In this document: positions 46,061 to 54,647 of the stretch, piece by piece | Layout: every line of letters begins with the position of its first letter | How positions within the stretch are numbered: the stretch's first letter is position 1 | Assembly (NCBI GenBank): GCA_964370475.1 | Contig: CAYJJI010000004.1 | Coordinates: 1 to 64,000, forward strand | Length of the DNA: 64,000 bases | Origin: CAYJCL01 sp964370475 | GTDB lineage: Bacteria > Bacillota_I > Bacilli_A > RF39 > UBA660 | Reading direction: 5' to 3' | Made by a program: the position numbers and the translations under genes | Notes under the pieces: generated by a model | Seen by the model: only the letters and a program-made list of their open reading frames with translations | Told to the model about the DNA's origin: nothing | Database searches by the model: none

Positions 46061-47659
46061 ATGTTTATAATTGCATTGATAATATTTACTATATACTTAT
46101 CACAAAAAACAATAAGATCACTACATATGTTACAACAAAATCGATATAACAGAGGTAAAAAATATTACAAATGGATTTTACAAAACAAAAAGAAAGTTCT
46201 ACTATCAGAAGCAATATTTTTATTATGTGCATCACTATTGTTTGTATATTTTAATGAACTAACAATGTTTACAATATTTAGTGTTATATCAATAATAAAT
46301 ATTATAGTATTAAAACTAAAAAAAGATAATAAAAAAACACCTATAGTAATAACTTCAAGAATAAAAAGGATTTTAACTACTACAGGAATATTATATATAT
46401 TAATAATTTTAATTTTATTAGTAAAACAAAACGAAATAAACAATGCTTACTACTACATATTACTTTCACTACTGGCATACACAAATAACTTCATAGTAGT
46501 GTTTATTAACTTCATAAACTTACCGATAGAAAAACTAGTAGGATTATACTTTAAAAATAAAGCATTAACTAAGTTTAAGAAAATGACTAACATGGAAACA
46601 ATCGGTATAACAGGTAGTTATGGTAAGACAAGTAGTAAAAACATCTTAGCAGACATTTTAAATGTTAAATATAACGCCTTTAAAACTCCTAAAAATTATA
46701 ATACTCCTTTTGGACTAATGATAACTATTAACGAACACTTAGATAAATTCACAGACTACTTCATAGCAGAAATGGGAGCTTGTAAAAAAGGTGAAATAAA
46801 AGAACTATGTAATTTAGTAACACCAAAATATGGTATCTTAACAAAAATTGGTCTTTCTCACTTAGAAACATTTGGAAGTGTAGAAAATATTAGAAAAACA
46901 AAATTCGAATTAATCGAGTCACTCCCAAGTGACGGACTAGGAGTCCTTAACGGAGATGATTCAAAACAACTTAGTTATCAAATCAAAAATAACGTAGCTA
47001 TAAAATATGTTGGAATAGATAATAAAGATGTAGATACATTTGCTAGTGATATAAAAATAACTCATCAAGGATCATCGTTTAAAGTAAAATTCAAAGATGA
47101 AAAAAAACCAGTATTGTTTAATACTAAATTATTAGGAAGAGCTAATATATATAATATACTACAAGCCATAACTTTAGGTAAGCACCTAGGAATCAGCATA
47201 AAAGAGTTACAAAAAGCAGTATCTCAAGTAAAATCAGTAGAACACCGTCTGCAACTGAAAAGATACTTTGATATGTATTTAATCGATGATGCATACAATT
47301 CCAATCCAGAAGGCGCTAAAATGGCATTAGAAGTCTTAAGACTAATGCCAGGTACCAGAGTAATAATAACACCAGGAATGATTGAATTGGGAAATAAAGA
47401 TGAAGAAATACATTATGATTTCGGAAGAAATATTGCTAAATCATCAGATATAGCAATATTAATCGGAGAAAATAAAACAAAAGATATATATCGTGGTATA
47501 ATAGATGAAGGATATCAAAAAGAAAATATATATATTTTTAATGATGTTCAAGAAGGAATAAGATTACTAAAAGAATTAAAAACAAATAAAGATCTATTTG
47601 CGTTAATTGAAAATGATTTACCAGATAGTTTTAACGAAAAAGGAAGTGTTAAAAAATGA
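46061..47659 (+). CDS. Membrane-fused Mur ligase (MurF-like)
   Basis: A 532-residue protein whose first ~170 residues hold four or five hydrophobic segments (about 1-15, 46-63, 66-86, 106-122, 129-155). A Mur ligase catalytic and C-terminal domain follows: P-loop GSYGKTS (185-191), NYNTPFG, AEMGACKKGEI, TKIGLSHLETFGS, and DDAYNSNPEGAK. These are MurF-type words (D-Ala-D-Ala addition to UDP-MurNAc-tripeptide), and ddl directly follows with an ATGA overlap, which fits supply of D-Ala-D-Ala. The normal N-terminal UDP-binding domain appears replaced by the membrane part. A MurT-like or other Mur ligase role cannot be fully excluded. Confidence 0.8.
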   Translation: MFIIALIIFTIYLSQKTIRSLHMLQQNRYNRGKKYYKWILQNKKKVLLSEAIFLLCASLLFVYFNELTMFTIFSVISIINIIVLKLKKDNKKTPIVITSRIKRILTTTGILYILIILILLVKQNEINNAYYYILLSLLAYTNNFIVVFINFINLPIEKLVGLYFKNKALTKFKKMTNMETIGITGSYGKTSSKNILADILNVKYNAFKTPKNYNTPFGLMITINEHLDKFTDYFIAEMGACKKGEIKELCNLVTPKYGILTKIGLSHLETFGSVENIRKTKFELIESLPSDGLGVLNGDDSKQLSYQIKNNVAIKYVGIDNKDVDTFASDIKITHQGSSFKVKFKDEKKPVLFNTKLLGRANIYNILQAITLGKHLGISIKELQKAVSQVKSVEHRLQLKRYFDMYLIDDAYNSNPEGAKMALEVLRLMPGTRVIITPGMIELGNKDEEIHYDFGRNIAKSSDIAILIGENKTKDIYRGIIDEGYQKENIYIFNDVQEGIRLLKELKTNKDLFALIENDLPDSFNEKGSVKK

Positions 47660-48849
47660 TAAGAGTAGGAGTAATATTTGGAGGGGTATCCGTAGAACAT
47701 GAAGTAAGTATTGTTACTGCAGTTCAAGCAATGGAAAACTTCGATCAAAGTAAATATCAAGTAATACCTATATATATAAGTAAACAAGGAATATGGTATA
47801 CAGGAGAACTATTAAAAAACATTGATAATTTTAAATATTTAGAACAAATTCCAATGTATGCTAAAGAAATTTGTTTAATTAAGAAAAACAATGAATTTGT
47901 TCTTCAAAAAACTAAAGGAATATTTAAAACAGTAATAACATCAATTGATGTAGCAGTTCCAATAGTTCATGGAAAAGGAGTAGAAGATGGATCCCTTGCT
48001 GGGTATCTAGAAATGGTAGGAGTACCATATACTTCGTCGTCAACTCTAGGAGCTTCAATCGGTCAAGATAAAGTTGTTCAAAAACAACTACTTGAAGCTA
48101 ATAACATAAATGTACCTAAGTATAAATGGTTCTATGACTATGAATATTTAGAAAATGAAAACAAAATAATCAAGGATATTGAAAAACTAAAATATCCAGT
48201 AATAGTAAAACCAGCAAGACTTGGAAGCAGTATAGGAATATCTTTTGCAAATAACATTCTTGATTTAAAAGATGCCATAGATGATGCAATTATCTATGAT
48301 AACAAAATAATTGTCGAAGAAGTTATTCAAAACTTAAAAGAAATAAATTGTGCTGTAATAGGTAATTACGAAGAACAAGAAACTTCACCACTAGCTCAAT
48401 ATGTTACTTCAAATGACTTCTTAACATTTGAAGATAAATATATTAGCGGTGGAAAAAAAGGTGGATCAAAATCTGGAAGTAAAAACGGAAAAATGATGAC
48501 TAGTGGATTTGAAATACCTGCCAAAATAGATGATAGTATTGCAAAAGAAGTAACTGAAACTTCGATAGAAGCATTTAAATTAATGAATTTAAGAGGGATT
48601 ACAAGATTTGATTACTTAGTAGATACAAAAACAAAAAAAGTATATCTAAACGAACCAAATACAATTCCTGGAGCATTATCATTCTTTTTCTTCAAAGAAA
48701 AAGAATATAAAGACCTATTAGATAAAATGATTAAAATTACAATAAAAGAATATAAACAAGAAGCAAAAAGAACAACTAACTTTGATTCTAACATCTTATC
48801 AACATATAAAAATGGTGGTTCTAAGAATAATACGAAAAAAAGCAACTAA
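47656..48849 (+). CDS. ddl: D-alanine--D-alanine ligase
   Basis: A 397-residue ATP-grasp ligase. VIFGGVSVEHEVSI at the N-terminus, VPIVHGKGVEDGSLAGYLE, PARLGSSIGI, and FDYLVDTKTKKVYLNEPNTIPG. It is longer than usual (~360) because of an insertion GGKKGGSKSGSKNGK at ~272-286, near the loop that closes over the active site, and a disordered Lys/Asn tail. It makes D-Ala-D-Ala for the MurF-like ligase encoded just before it. Confidence 0.95.
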   Translation: MIRVGVIFGGVSVEHEVSIVTAVQAMENFDQSKYQVIPIYISKQGIWYTGELLKNIDNFKYLEQIPMYAKEICLIKKNNEFVLQKTKGIFKTVITSIDVAVPIVHGKGVEDGSLAGYLEMVGVPYTSSSTLGASIGQDKVVQKQLLEANNINVPKYKWFYDYEYLENENKIIKDIEKLKYPVIVKPARLGSSIGISFANNILDLKDAIDDAIIYDNKIIVEEVIQNLKEINCAVIGNYEEQETSPLAQYVTSNDFLTFEDKYISGGKKGGSKSGSKNGKMMTSGFEIPAKIDDSIAKEVTETSIEAFKLMNLRGITRFDYLVDTKTKKVYLNEPNTIPGALSFFFFKEKEYKDLLDKMIKITIKEYKQEAKRTTNFDSNILSTYKNGGSKNNTKKSN

Positions 48850-48861
48850 GTTGCTTTTTTT
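48837..48861 (+). terminator. ddl terminator
   Basis: 10-bp stem aaaaagcaac/gttgcttttt; the stop codon is the 3-base loop. The T-run leads into the next promoter. Confidence 0.85.
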
Positions 48862-48862
48862 A

Positions 48863-48871
48863 TGTTATAAT
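48863..48871 (+). promoter_or_regulatory. Extended -10 before the hydrolase remnant
   Basis: TGtTATAAT, followed by gaggtgat. The promoter looks intact although the gene is broken. Confidence 0.6.
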
Positions 48872-48888
48872 TTAATGAGGTGATTACT

Positions 48889-49087
48889 TTGAAAAATAAA
48901 TATCAAAAATCTAATAAAAAGTAATCAAATTAATACTTTATATGTTCATCAAGAACATGATATAACTGGTACTTATCAAGAATTACAAACTATAGTACCA
49001 AATGCAGTATCTATTTCAGGATCTGATCATAGCTATACAAACTATGATGAAATACTGCCAATAATAAAACCATTTATAGAAAGGTAA
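48889..49087 (+). pseudogene. Internally deleted alpha/beta-hydrolase remnant
   Basis: Translation from TTG 48889 (after gaggtgat) stops after 11 codons. In the +1 frame, about 60 codons up to TAA 49085-49087 read like the C-terminus of an alpha/beta hydrolase: IKSNQINTLYVHQEHD (acid strand), then ISGSDHSYTNYDEILPII (catalytic His region), then KPFIER. The nucleophile part and most of the body are missing. This fits a large deletion plus frameshift that kept the promoter and end. The downstream ribosome site aaggtaa overlaps its end. Confidence 0.7.
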
Positions 49088-49092
49088 ATAGT

Positions 49093-49614
49093 ATGGGAGT
49101 AAAAAAAGGCTATGTAGTTTTAGAAAATTACAATAACAATTGGAAAATTCAATTTGACCAAGAAAAAGAACAATTAAAAAATATTTTTAAAAATCACGCA
49201 AAGACAATAGAACATATCGGTTCAACAGCAATTACAGGTATAAAAGCTAAACCAATAATAGATATAGCTATTGGAGTAAAAGACTTAAAAGAACTAAACG
49301 AAATCAAAGAAGATATAAAAAAACAATACCGAGTTAAGGAATTACTAGAGAATGATGAAATATTACTAATTGGTGGAACAGAAGAAAATACAACAATCTT
49401 CGTTCATGTAATGAATATCAATGAAAAAAGATATCAAGAATCAATTCTTTTTAGAGATTATTTAAATAATCACGAAAAAGAAAGAATAGAATATCAAAAA
49501 TTAAAAGAAGAATTAGCTATAAAATATAAAGATGATCGACCAACGTACACGAAATCTAAAAATGATTTTATCAAAAATATCTTAAATAAAGCTAGGAATG
49601 AATCTAATGAATAA
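49093..49614 (+). CDS. GrpB/UPF0157-family protein
   Basis: A 173-residue member of the GrpB-domain family, a nucleotidyltransferase-like fold. Core motif HIGSTAITGIKAKPIIDIAIGV (~41-62), then FVHVMN and a C-terminal FRDYLNNHEKERIEYQKLKEELAIKY block. In related proteins this domain is found alone or fused to CoaE; activity is not established. The end overlaps the next gene slightly. Confidence 0.88.
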   Translation: MGVKKGYVVLENYNNNWKIQFDQEKEQLKNIFKNHAKTIEHIGSTAITGIKAKPIIDIAIGVKDLKELNEIKEDIKKQYRVKELLENDEILLIGGTEENTTIFVHVMNINEKRYQESILFRDYLNNHEKERIEYQKLKEELAIKYKDDRPTYTKSKNDFIKNILNKARNESNE

Positions 49615-50761
49615 TTATGATGTAATAATAATAGGAGCTGGTGCGTCAGGTTTAATGTGCGCAAACCACCTTCAAAATAAAAAGTACATTGTTCTAGAAA
49701 AAAATAATGAACCTGGAAAAAAACTTTTAATAACAGGTAACGGAAGATGTAACTTAACTAACTTAAAATTAAATAAAGATTTTATAAAAGAAATAACACA
49801 TAATCAAAAATATTTATATAGTACAATCTTTAATTATGGACCAAATGAAATATATAATTTTTTTAACCAAACAATCCCATTAAAAGAAGAAAAAGATAAT
49901 CAAATATTTCCTATAAGTGATAAAGCTCAAGATATATTAAATAAGCTAATCAAAAATATAAATATATCATACAACCAAGAAGTGTTAAAAATCACTAAAG
50001 AAAAAAGCTTATATAAAATTACTACTAATAAAGAAGAATTCACTACTAAAAATATTGTTATAGCAACTGGGGGAAACAGCTTTAATCATACTGGTTCAAC
50101 AGGTATACACAAACTAGCTAATCAACTTAATCAACCATTAATAAATTATTACCCAGTAGAAGTAGGACTAATAACTAAAAACAAATATGATTTAGCAGGA
50201 ACATCTTTTGAAGAAGTTAAAATCATTTATAAAAAGAAACAATCTATTGGTAAACTAATATTTACTCATCAAGGAATAAGTGGAACTTCTCCTATGGGAA
50301 TAAGCGAATACTTAAATAACGAATATCAAGAGATAATTATTGATTACTTACCAAATATCACTAAAGAAGAATTATATCAAGAATTACAAGATAATAGAGA
50401 AGTATTTATTCATCAAATACTAAATAAATACTTTACAAAAAAATTTGCTGAGTACATAACTTCAAACATATTAATAAAACAAATAGATCATAAAAAACTA
50501 ATTAGTATAATAAATAATATAAAAGAATATAAATGTATTGTAAAACCAGACAAACTAAATAACGCTTATGTAACAGGTGGAGGAATAGATTTAAAACAAA
50601 TAGATACAAAAACATTTGAATCAAAATTAAACGAAAACATCTATTTCATCGGAGAATGTCTAGACATTCACGGACCAATCGGAGGATATAATCTAACATT
50701 AGCTTTCTCAACAGCAGTATCTGCAGCAAATAGTATAATAAATATAAAAAAAGTTGAATAA
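49607..50761 (+). CDS. HI0933/YhiN-type flavoprotein (NAD(P)/FAD oxidoreductase)
   Basis: A 384-residue flavoprotein. The FAD dinucleotide site VIIIGAGASGLMCA is at the N-terminus, followed by EPGKKLLITGNGRCNLTN, TGGNSFNHTGSTG, and a C-terminal TGGGIDLKQIDTKTFESK...GECLDIHGPIGGYNLTLAFSTA. These are hallmarks of the family. The physiological substrate is unknown. ATG 49598 is in frame, but tagga is better placed for ATG 49607. Confidence 0.92.
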   Translation: MNNYDVIIIGAGASGLMCANHLQNKKYIVLEKNNEPGKKLLITGNGRCNLTNLKLNKDFIKEITHNQKYLYSTIFNYGPNEIYNFFNQTIPLKEEKDNQIFPISDKAQDILNKLIKNINISYNQEVLKITKEKSLYKITTNKEEFTTKNIVIATGGNSFNHTGSTGIHKLANQLNQPLINYYPVEVGLITKNKYDLAGTSFEEVKIIYKKKQSIGKLIFTHQGISGTSPMGISEYLNNEYQEIIIDYLPNITKEELYQELQDNREVFIHQILNKYFTKKFAEYITSNILIKQIDHKKLISIINNIKEYKCIVKPDKLNNAYVTGGGIDLKQIDTKTFESKLNENIYFIGECLDIHGPIGGYNLTLAFSTAVSAANSIINIKKVE

Positions 50762-50782
50762 AAATAATCTTAGTGTTATTAT
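50754..50782 (+). promoter_or_regulatory. Promoter of the leucine-rich surface protein
   Basis: TTGAAT (50754-50759), 17 bases, TATTAT (50777-50782) with TGt before it. Confidence 0.6.
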
Positions 50783-50800
50783 TAACGTAGGAGAATGGGT

Positions 50801-52360
50801 ATGAAAAAAAGTTATATAATAACACTTAGTGTTATAGGTTTATTTGTATTGGTTACAGGTGTAGCATTTGCATTTTTTTATGCTACTAATAACGATTCTG
50901 ATGTGGATGTTACTGGTTCTGCCAAGGAGATTAATGCTGTTGAATATTTACCAGGTAGTTCAATGGATATTCCAGTAAGTGGAATATACCCTGGATGGAT
51001 TGGAGTAATGGATTTTACTGTAGGTAAACCTGATGGTGTTACTGCAGGTGTTGGAACTTATGAAATAGTTTTAGAAACTGATATAGATCCAGCTTACAGT
51101 GATTGGATAACTTATGAGTTATATAAATCAACTGATATGGGTAAGAGTATTACAAGAGTAGAAGGTACTTTAAGTGATGATGTATTTAATTTATATGTAG
51201 ATGATTCATTAACACCAAATGGTTATACAATACCAGATGATGCATTTATTGATGGAGTAGCAAATTCAACTACTGGAAATGTATCAGTGGATAAACAAAG
51301 TTATGATTTTTCTACATATCAAAATACAAAATATTACTTAGTAATGAGATTTTTAAATGAGAATATTAATCAAAATGCTGCAATAAATAAGGATTTTGAA
51401 ATAAAAGTAGTTATGAAAGAAGTAGCGGAAGAAGAAACTATTGATCCTATTGTAGCGTGTACACAAGATTACACAGATAGAGGATTAACTCCTACATCAG
51501 ATGAACATTTTTATTATAGAGAAAATTCTGATGGAACGATAGAAATAACCAATTATAGAATTACAGGCCCCAAAGAAGTAGTAATACCATGTGAAATCGA
51601 AGGAAAACAAGTGGAATCTATCAGAGTAGGTAGTTTTTCAGACTGTGAACTAACAAATGTGATAATACCAAGTACAGTAATATCAATTGGTAGAGAGGCA
51701 TTTTCAAACAACAAATTAACCAATGTAATAATTCCAGACAGCATAACTATGATATTGGAAGAAGCGTTTTCAGGAAACGAACTACTAAGTAATGGTGTAT
51801 ATAAATATGCTACAAATGAAAAAGGAGAAATAGTTTACATTATGGATTATATAGGAACTGACAAAGAGGTAGTGATACCAGATACAGTGCGATTGATAGC
51901 TGAAAACACATTCAACAGTAAAGGAATAAGCGAAGTGACAATACCAAATAGCGTTCGTTCTATAGGTCCTTCTGCATTTATGTGGAATAGTTTGAAAACT
52001 GTAAGTATTCCTAGTGGTGTCACTAATATAAATAGAGATACATTCGCATATAATTTATTGGAAACTGTAGAGCTTCCAGAAACATTAATTACAATTGAAC
52101 ATGGTGCATTTTACGAAAACAACTTAACTGATTTAAAACTTCCTGGTAGTGTAACAACAATCGGACCAGTATCATTTTACGATAACAATTTAACGAATTT
52201 AGTGATTTCTAGTAATGTAGAAATAATTGAATCAAGTGCATTTGGATCTAATCCTATGGAAATGATAAGTATATTAGGGAAAACTGAATTATCAGAATTT
52301 ACAAATTTAGCTACAAGTTGGTATGATGGCACACCAGAAATAAAATTTATAAATAACTAG
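50801..52360 (+). CDS. BspA-type leucine-rich-repeat surface protein
   Basis: A 519-residue protein. An N-terminal membrane/signal segment (about 5-25) leads to a beta-sandwich-like region with a TasA/camelysin flavour (to ~210). Then LRR_5 (BspA) repeats run from ~265 to the end: units such as LTNVIIPSTVISIGREAFSNNK and LKLPGSVTTIGPVSFYDNN recur at roughly 23 residues. Such repeats bind host or bacterial surface ligands. ATG 50795 is also in frame; aggag spacing favours 50801. Codon use in the first half (more T- and G-ending codons) looks less A-rich than the neighbours, hinting at transfer. Monocistronic. Confidence 0.85.
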   Translation: MKKSYIITLSVIGLFVLVTGVAFAFFYATNNDSDVDVTGSAKEINAVEYLPGSSMDIPVSGIYPGWIGVMDFTVGKPDGVTAGVGTYEIVLETDIDPAYSDWITYELYKSTDMGKSITRVEGTLSDDVFNLYVDDSLTPNGYTIPDDAFIDGVANSTTGNVSVDKQSYDFSTYQNTKYYLVMRFLNENINQNAAINKDFEIKVVMKEVAEEETIDPIVACTQDYTDRGLTPTSDEHFYYRENSDGTIEITNYRITGPKEVVIPCEIEGKQVESIRVGSFSDCELTNVIIPSTVISIGREAFSNNKLTNVIIPDSITMILEEAFSGNELLSNGVYKYATNEKGEIVYIMDYIGTDKEVVIPDTVRLIAENTFNSKGISEVTIPNSVRSIGPSAFMWNSLKTVSIPSGVTNINRDTFAYNLLETVELPETLITIEHGAFYENNLTDLKLPGSVTTIGPVSFYDNNLTNLVISSNVEIIESSAFGSNPMEMISILGKTELSEFTNLATSWYDGTPEIKFINN

Positions 52361-52364
52361 AAAT

Positions 52365-52392
52365 AAAACAAAGTATAATTACTTTGTTTTTT
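52365..52392 (+). terminator. Terminator of the LRR gene
   Basis: 11-bp stem aaaacaaagta/tactttgtttt, loop taat, Ts to 52392. Confidence 0.9.
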
Positions 52393-52412
52393 AATTTAAA
52401 AGATAAAAACAA

Positions 52413-52441
52413 TAGACTTCCTTAAATAACTTTGATATAAT
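52413..52441 (+). promoter_or_regulatory. gmk promoter
   Basis: TAGACT (52413-52418), 17 bases, TATAAT (52436-52441) with TGa before it. Confidence 0.65.
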
Positions 52442-52468
52442 CAATTCTATTAAAAAGGGGAGATAAAA

Positions 52469-53128
52469 ATGATTAAAAGAAGAGTTAGAGGAGACTTAAT
52501 AGTAATTTCAGGTCCATCAGCTACAGGAAAAGACACAATAGTAAATAATTTAATAGAAAAAACAGAAAACATTTTAATATCAATCTCAATGACTACAAGA
52601 GAAAAAAGAGAATATGAAAGTGATGGAAAAGACTATTACTTTGTATCAAAAGAAGAATTTGAAAAAAACATCAAAGAAGGAAACATGCTTGAATATGCAA
52701 TAGTTCACGGAAAAGATTATTATGGAACACCTAAATCAGAAGTGTTTAAAACACTAGACAAAGGTAAAGATGTAATCTTGGTAATAGATATTCAAGGAGC
52801 TGTTCAAATTAAAGATATGTACCCTGAAGCAATATTTATATTTATTCTTCCTCCATCAATGAAAGAGCTAAAAAGAAGACTTGTTAGTAGAGGAACAGAA
52901 ACAACAGAATCAATGTATCGAAGATTTAAATCAATGTATAAAGAAGTCAATGAAATAAGTAAATATAATTACGTTATTGTAAATGACGACTTAGAAGACG
53001 CTGTATCTAAAGCTATATCAATTATGGAAGCAGAAAAATGTCGAGTTGACAGAATAGAAGAATTAGATATGAATTCAATTGAAGAAGTAATGCATGAAGA
53101 TTTAGTAGATTTCAACGAAAATGAGTAA
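52469..53128 (+). CDS. gmk: Guanylate kinase
   Basis: A 219-residue kinase that converts GMP to GDP. The P-loop reads GPSATGKDT (about 12-20), with Asp in place of the common Gly/Ser after GK. SMTTREKREYESDGKDYYFVSKEEF follows, then VILVIDIQGAVQIK (Walker B region) and RLVSRGTET. The acidic C-terminal tail is about 15 residues longer than usual. Ribosome site aggggag. Monocistronic with promoter and terminator. Confidence 0.95.
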   Translation: MIKRRVRGDLIVISGPSATGKDTIVNNLIEKTENILISISMTTREKREYESDGKDYYFVSKEEFEKNIKEGNMLEYAIVHGKDYYGTPKSEVFKTLDKGKDVILVIDIQGAVQIKDMYPEAIFIFILPPSMKELKRRLVSRGTETTESMYRRFKSMYKEVNEISKYNYVIVNDDLEDAVSKAISIMEAEKCRVDRIEELDMNSIEEVMHEDLVDFNENE

Positions 53129-53147
53129 TTTATTGCTCATTTTTTTA
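53118..53147 (+). terminator. gmk terminator
   Basis: aaaatgag/ctcatttt stem, about 10-base loop with the stop, long T-run. Confidence 0.8.
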
Positions 53148-53205
53148 TTATATGTTAAAGTACTAATTAAAAAAGAAATAAATATAATTACTAAAGGAGA
53201 TATTT

Positions 53206-53781
53206 ATGGAAATAAACAACAAAAATGAGTTAATATATTATATAAAATACTATTATCCAAATATAAATATAGATGAAATAAAATTTTATTATGACTATGA
53301 TGGAGTCATTAAAGATACATTTCAATTTACCGTAGGTAAAATAAAGAAACAAGCAATAGAAGAAAAATGGACAAAAGAAAGAATAGACCAATTCTTATTA
53401 GAACTAGATTGGATAAATATAATTAAAGAAGCTCCAGAAATAGATGAATCATATTATGTCTTAAGACAATTAAATCCTAAAAGAAATATAATTCTAACTA
53501 AATGCGCATCAGGAATAGTAGAGGCATATGCAAAAAAACTAGATTTAAAAAACAATTTAGTAAAACTAGAAATGATAACTTTACCACTAGAAGCTAACAA
53601 ACATGAAATAGTAGATCCAAAAGGAAATCTATTAGTTGAAGACACAGTTAAAAACGCATTAGGATTTGAAGAAAATGGCGGAATAGGTATATTTTTCGAT
53701 ACAGATGGAGATCAAATTGATGAATGGCATCAAAAAAACGAAACGCTGCCAACAATAAGATCTTTAAAAATGTTTTTATAA
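53206..53781 (+). CDS. HAD-superfamily phosphatase, 5'-nucleotidase-like
   Basis: A 191-residue HAD protein. Motif I YDYDGVIKDT gives nucleophile D30 and D32. Motif II is NIILTKCASGIVEAYAKKL, and motif IV LLVEDTVKNALGFE with FFDTDGDQIDEW near the end. The layout recalls deoxyribonucleotidase-type small HADs; the substrate is not known. Ribosome site aaaggaga. The upstream region holds a TATAAT at 53183-53188 but no clear -35. Alone between gmk and an unknown gene. Confidence 0.75.
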   Translation: MEINNKNELIYYIKYYYPNINIDEIKFYYDYDGVIKDTFQFTVGKIKKQAIEEKWTKERIDQFLLELDWINIIKEAPEIDESYYVLRQLNPKRNIILTKCASGIVEAYAKKLDLKNNLVKLEMITLPLEANKHEIVDPKGNLLVEDTVKNALGFEENGGIGIFFDTDGDQIDEWHQKNETLPTIRSLKMFL

Positions 53782-53788
53782 CCACGTA

Positions 53789-53816
53789 TTGACATATAAT
53801 AAAAACTAATTATAAT
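53789..53816 (+). promoter_or_regulatory. Promoter of the 53839 gene
   Basis: TTGACA (53789-53794), 16 bases, TATAAT (53811-53816): both elements are full consensus. A second TATAAT sits right after the -35. Confidence 0.85.
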
Positions 53817-53838
53817 AAGAACCAGAAGAGGTATCATT

Positions 53839-54495
53839 ATGTTAATTACAAAACCAGAAAATATAATAAAGAATTGGGATCAAATAACGTATGAAGAAGA
53901 TCATTTAAAAAAACAATATGAAGAAGCTATAGATAACATAGTTACTCAAGCAATAACAAAAATAAAAGAGATGACAAAAAAATACCCTAAAAAACAAAAT
54001 ATACATATTGCTGAATATGAAAACACCTTTCAGTACGCTTACAATATCAATGAAGAAGGAGCATCATGTACTGTCGAAATGCAAAATGATTTACTTACTC
54101 TAAATTACTTTGTGAGCTCCAACTTATTTAAAATACTAGGAGATAAACTCATCCATAAAGTTCAAATAGAATATATAATATATGAAGAAGATGACTTTCT
54201 AGAAAGGGATATAACTCTTAATTATACATATCAAAAATTAAGTGATATAAAAAAAGGCAAAGAAGGCATCATCGGTACAACTAGCATTAAAATAGATTTA
54301 GATAATAAAAGAATAATGGAATTAAAAACAAGAGAAAATATAGAAACAAGTCCAATAATGAATTATAAAGGCTTAACAAATGAATTTGAACTGCTTTTCT
54401 TAAAAGAAGCCTTAAATATAATTGAAAATATTAATATAACTAATCACTCTATGTTTATACCAGTCAGAAGAACAAGAATTCATGAATATAGTTAA
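53839..54495 (+). CDS. Unknown soluble protein
   Basis: A 218-residue protein with no recognised domain, signal or membrane segment. Residues 20-55 form a charged helix (HLKKQYEEAIDNIVTQAITKIKEM), and the remainder is mixed alpha/beta with FVSSNLFKILGDKLIHKVQIEYIIYEEDD. Its consensus promoter suggests substantial expression. Ribosome site agaggta. No neighbour hints at function. Confidence 0.65.
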   Translation: MLITKPENIIKNWDQITYEEDHLKKQYEEAIDNIVTQAITKIKEMTKKYPKKQNIHIAEYENTFQYAYNINEEGASCTVEMQNDLLTLNYFVSSNLFKILGDKLIHKVQIEYIIYEEDDFLERDITLNYTYQKLSDIKKGKEGIIGTTSIKIDLDNKRIMELKTRENIETSPIMNYKGLTNEFELLFLKEALNIIENINITNHSMFIPVRRTRIHEYS

Positions 54496-54502
54496 TTATA
54501 AC

Positions 54503-54531
54503 TTTACAAAATAATAATATTTTGATAATAT
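54503..54531 (+). promoter_or_regulatory. helD leader promoter
   Basis: TTTACA (54503-54508), 17 bases, TAATAT (54526-54531) with TGa before it. Predicted leader of about 110 bases. Confidence 0.55.
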
Positions 54532-54571
54532 AAATCTTAGTTACTTACCGAATTATTGATCTTAAAAAAAT

Positions 54572-54625
54572 ACCAAATCAGGGCCAAGGGATTTTTATAT
54601 CCTAAAATCCTGATTTTTACTTGGT
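54572..54625 (+). promoter_or_regulatory. Structured leader element upstream of helD
   Basis: Nested pairing: accaa (54572-54576) with ttggt (54621-54625), aaatcagg (54575-54582) with cctgattt (54609-54616), ggat (54589-54592) with atcc (54599-54602). ccaag in the loop (54584-54588) could alternatively pair with cttgg (54620-54624). It ends 22 bases before the helD ATG. It may be an attenuator or a ligand-sensing leader; no known riboswitch class is recognised. Confidence 0.5.
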
Positions 54626-54647
54626 TCAATATAGAAAAGAGGTAAAT

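Noticed and set aside
46061..47659. MurT of a MurT/GatD pair
   Set aside because: No GatD-like amidotransferase is adjacent; the following gene is ddl and the motifs are MurF-like.
48889..48924. Genuine 11-residue peptide gene
   Set aside because: The hydrolase-like C-terminus in the next frame explains the region better as a decayed gene.
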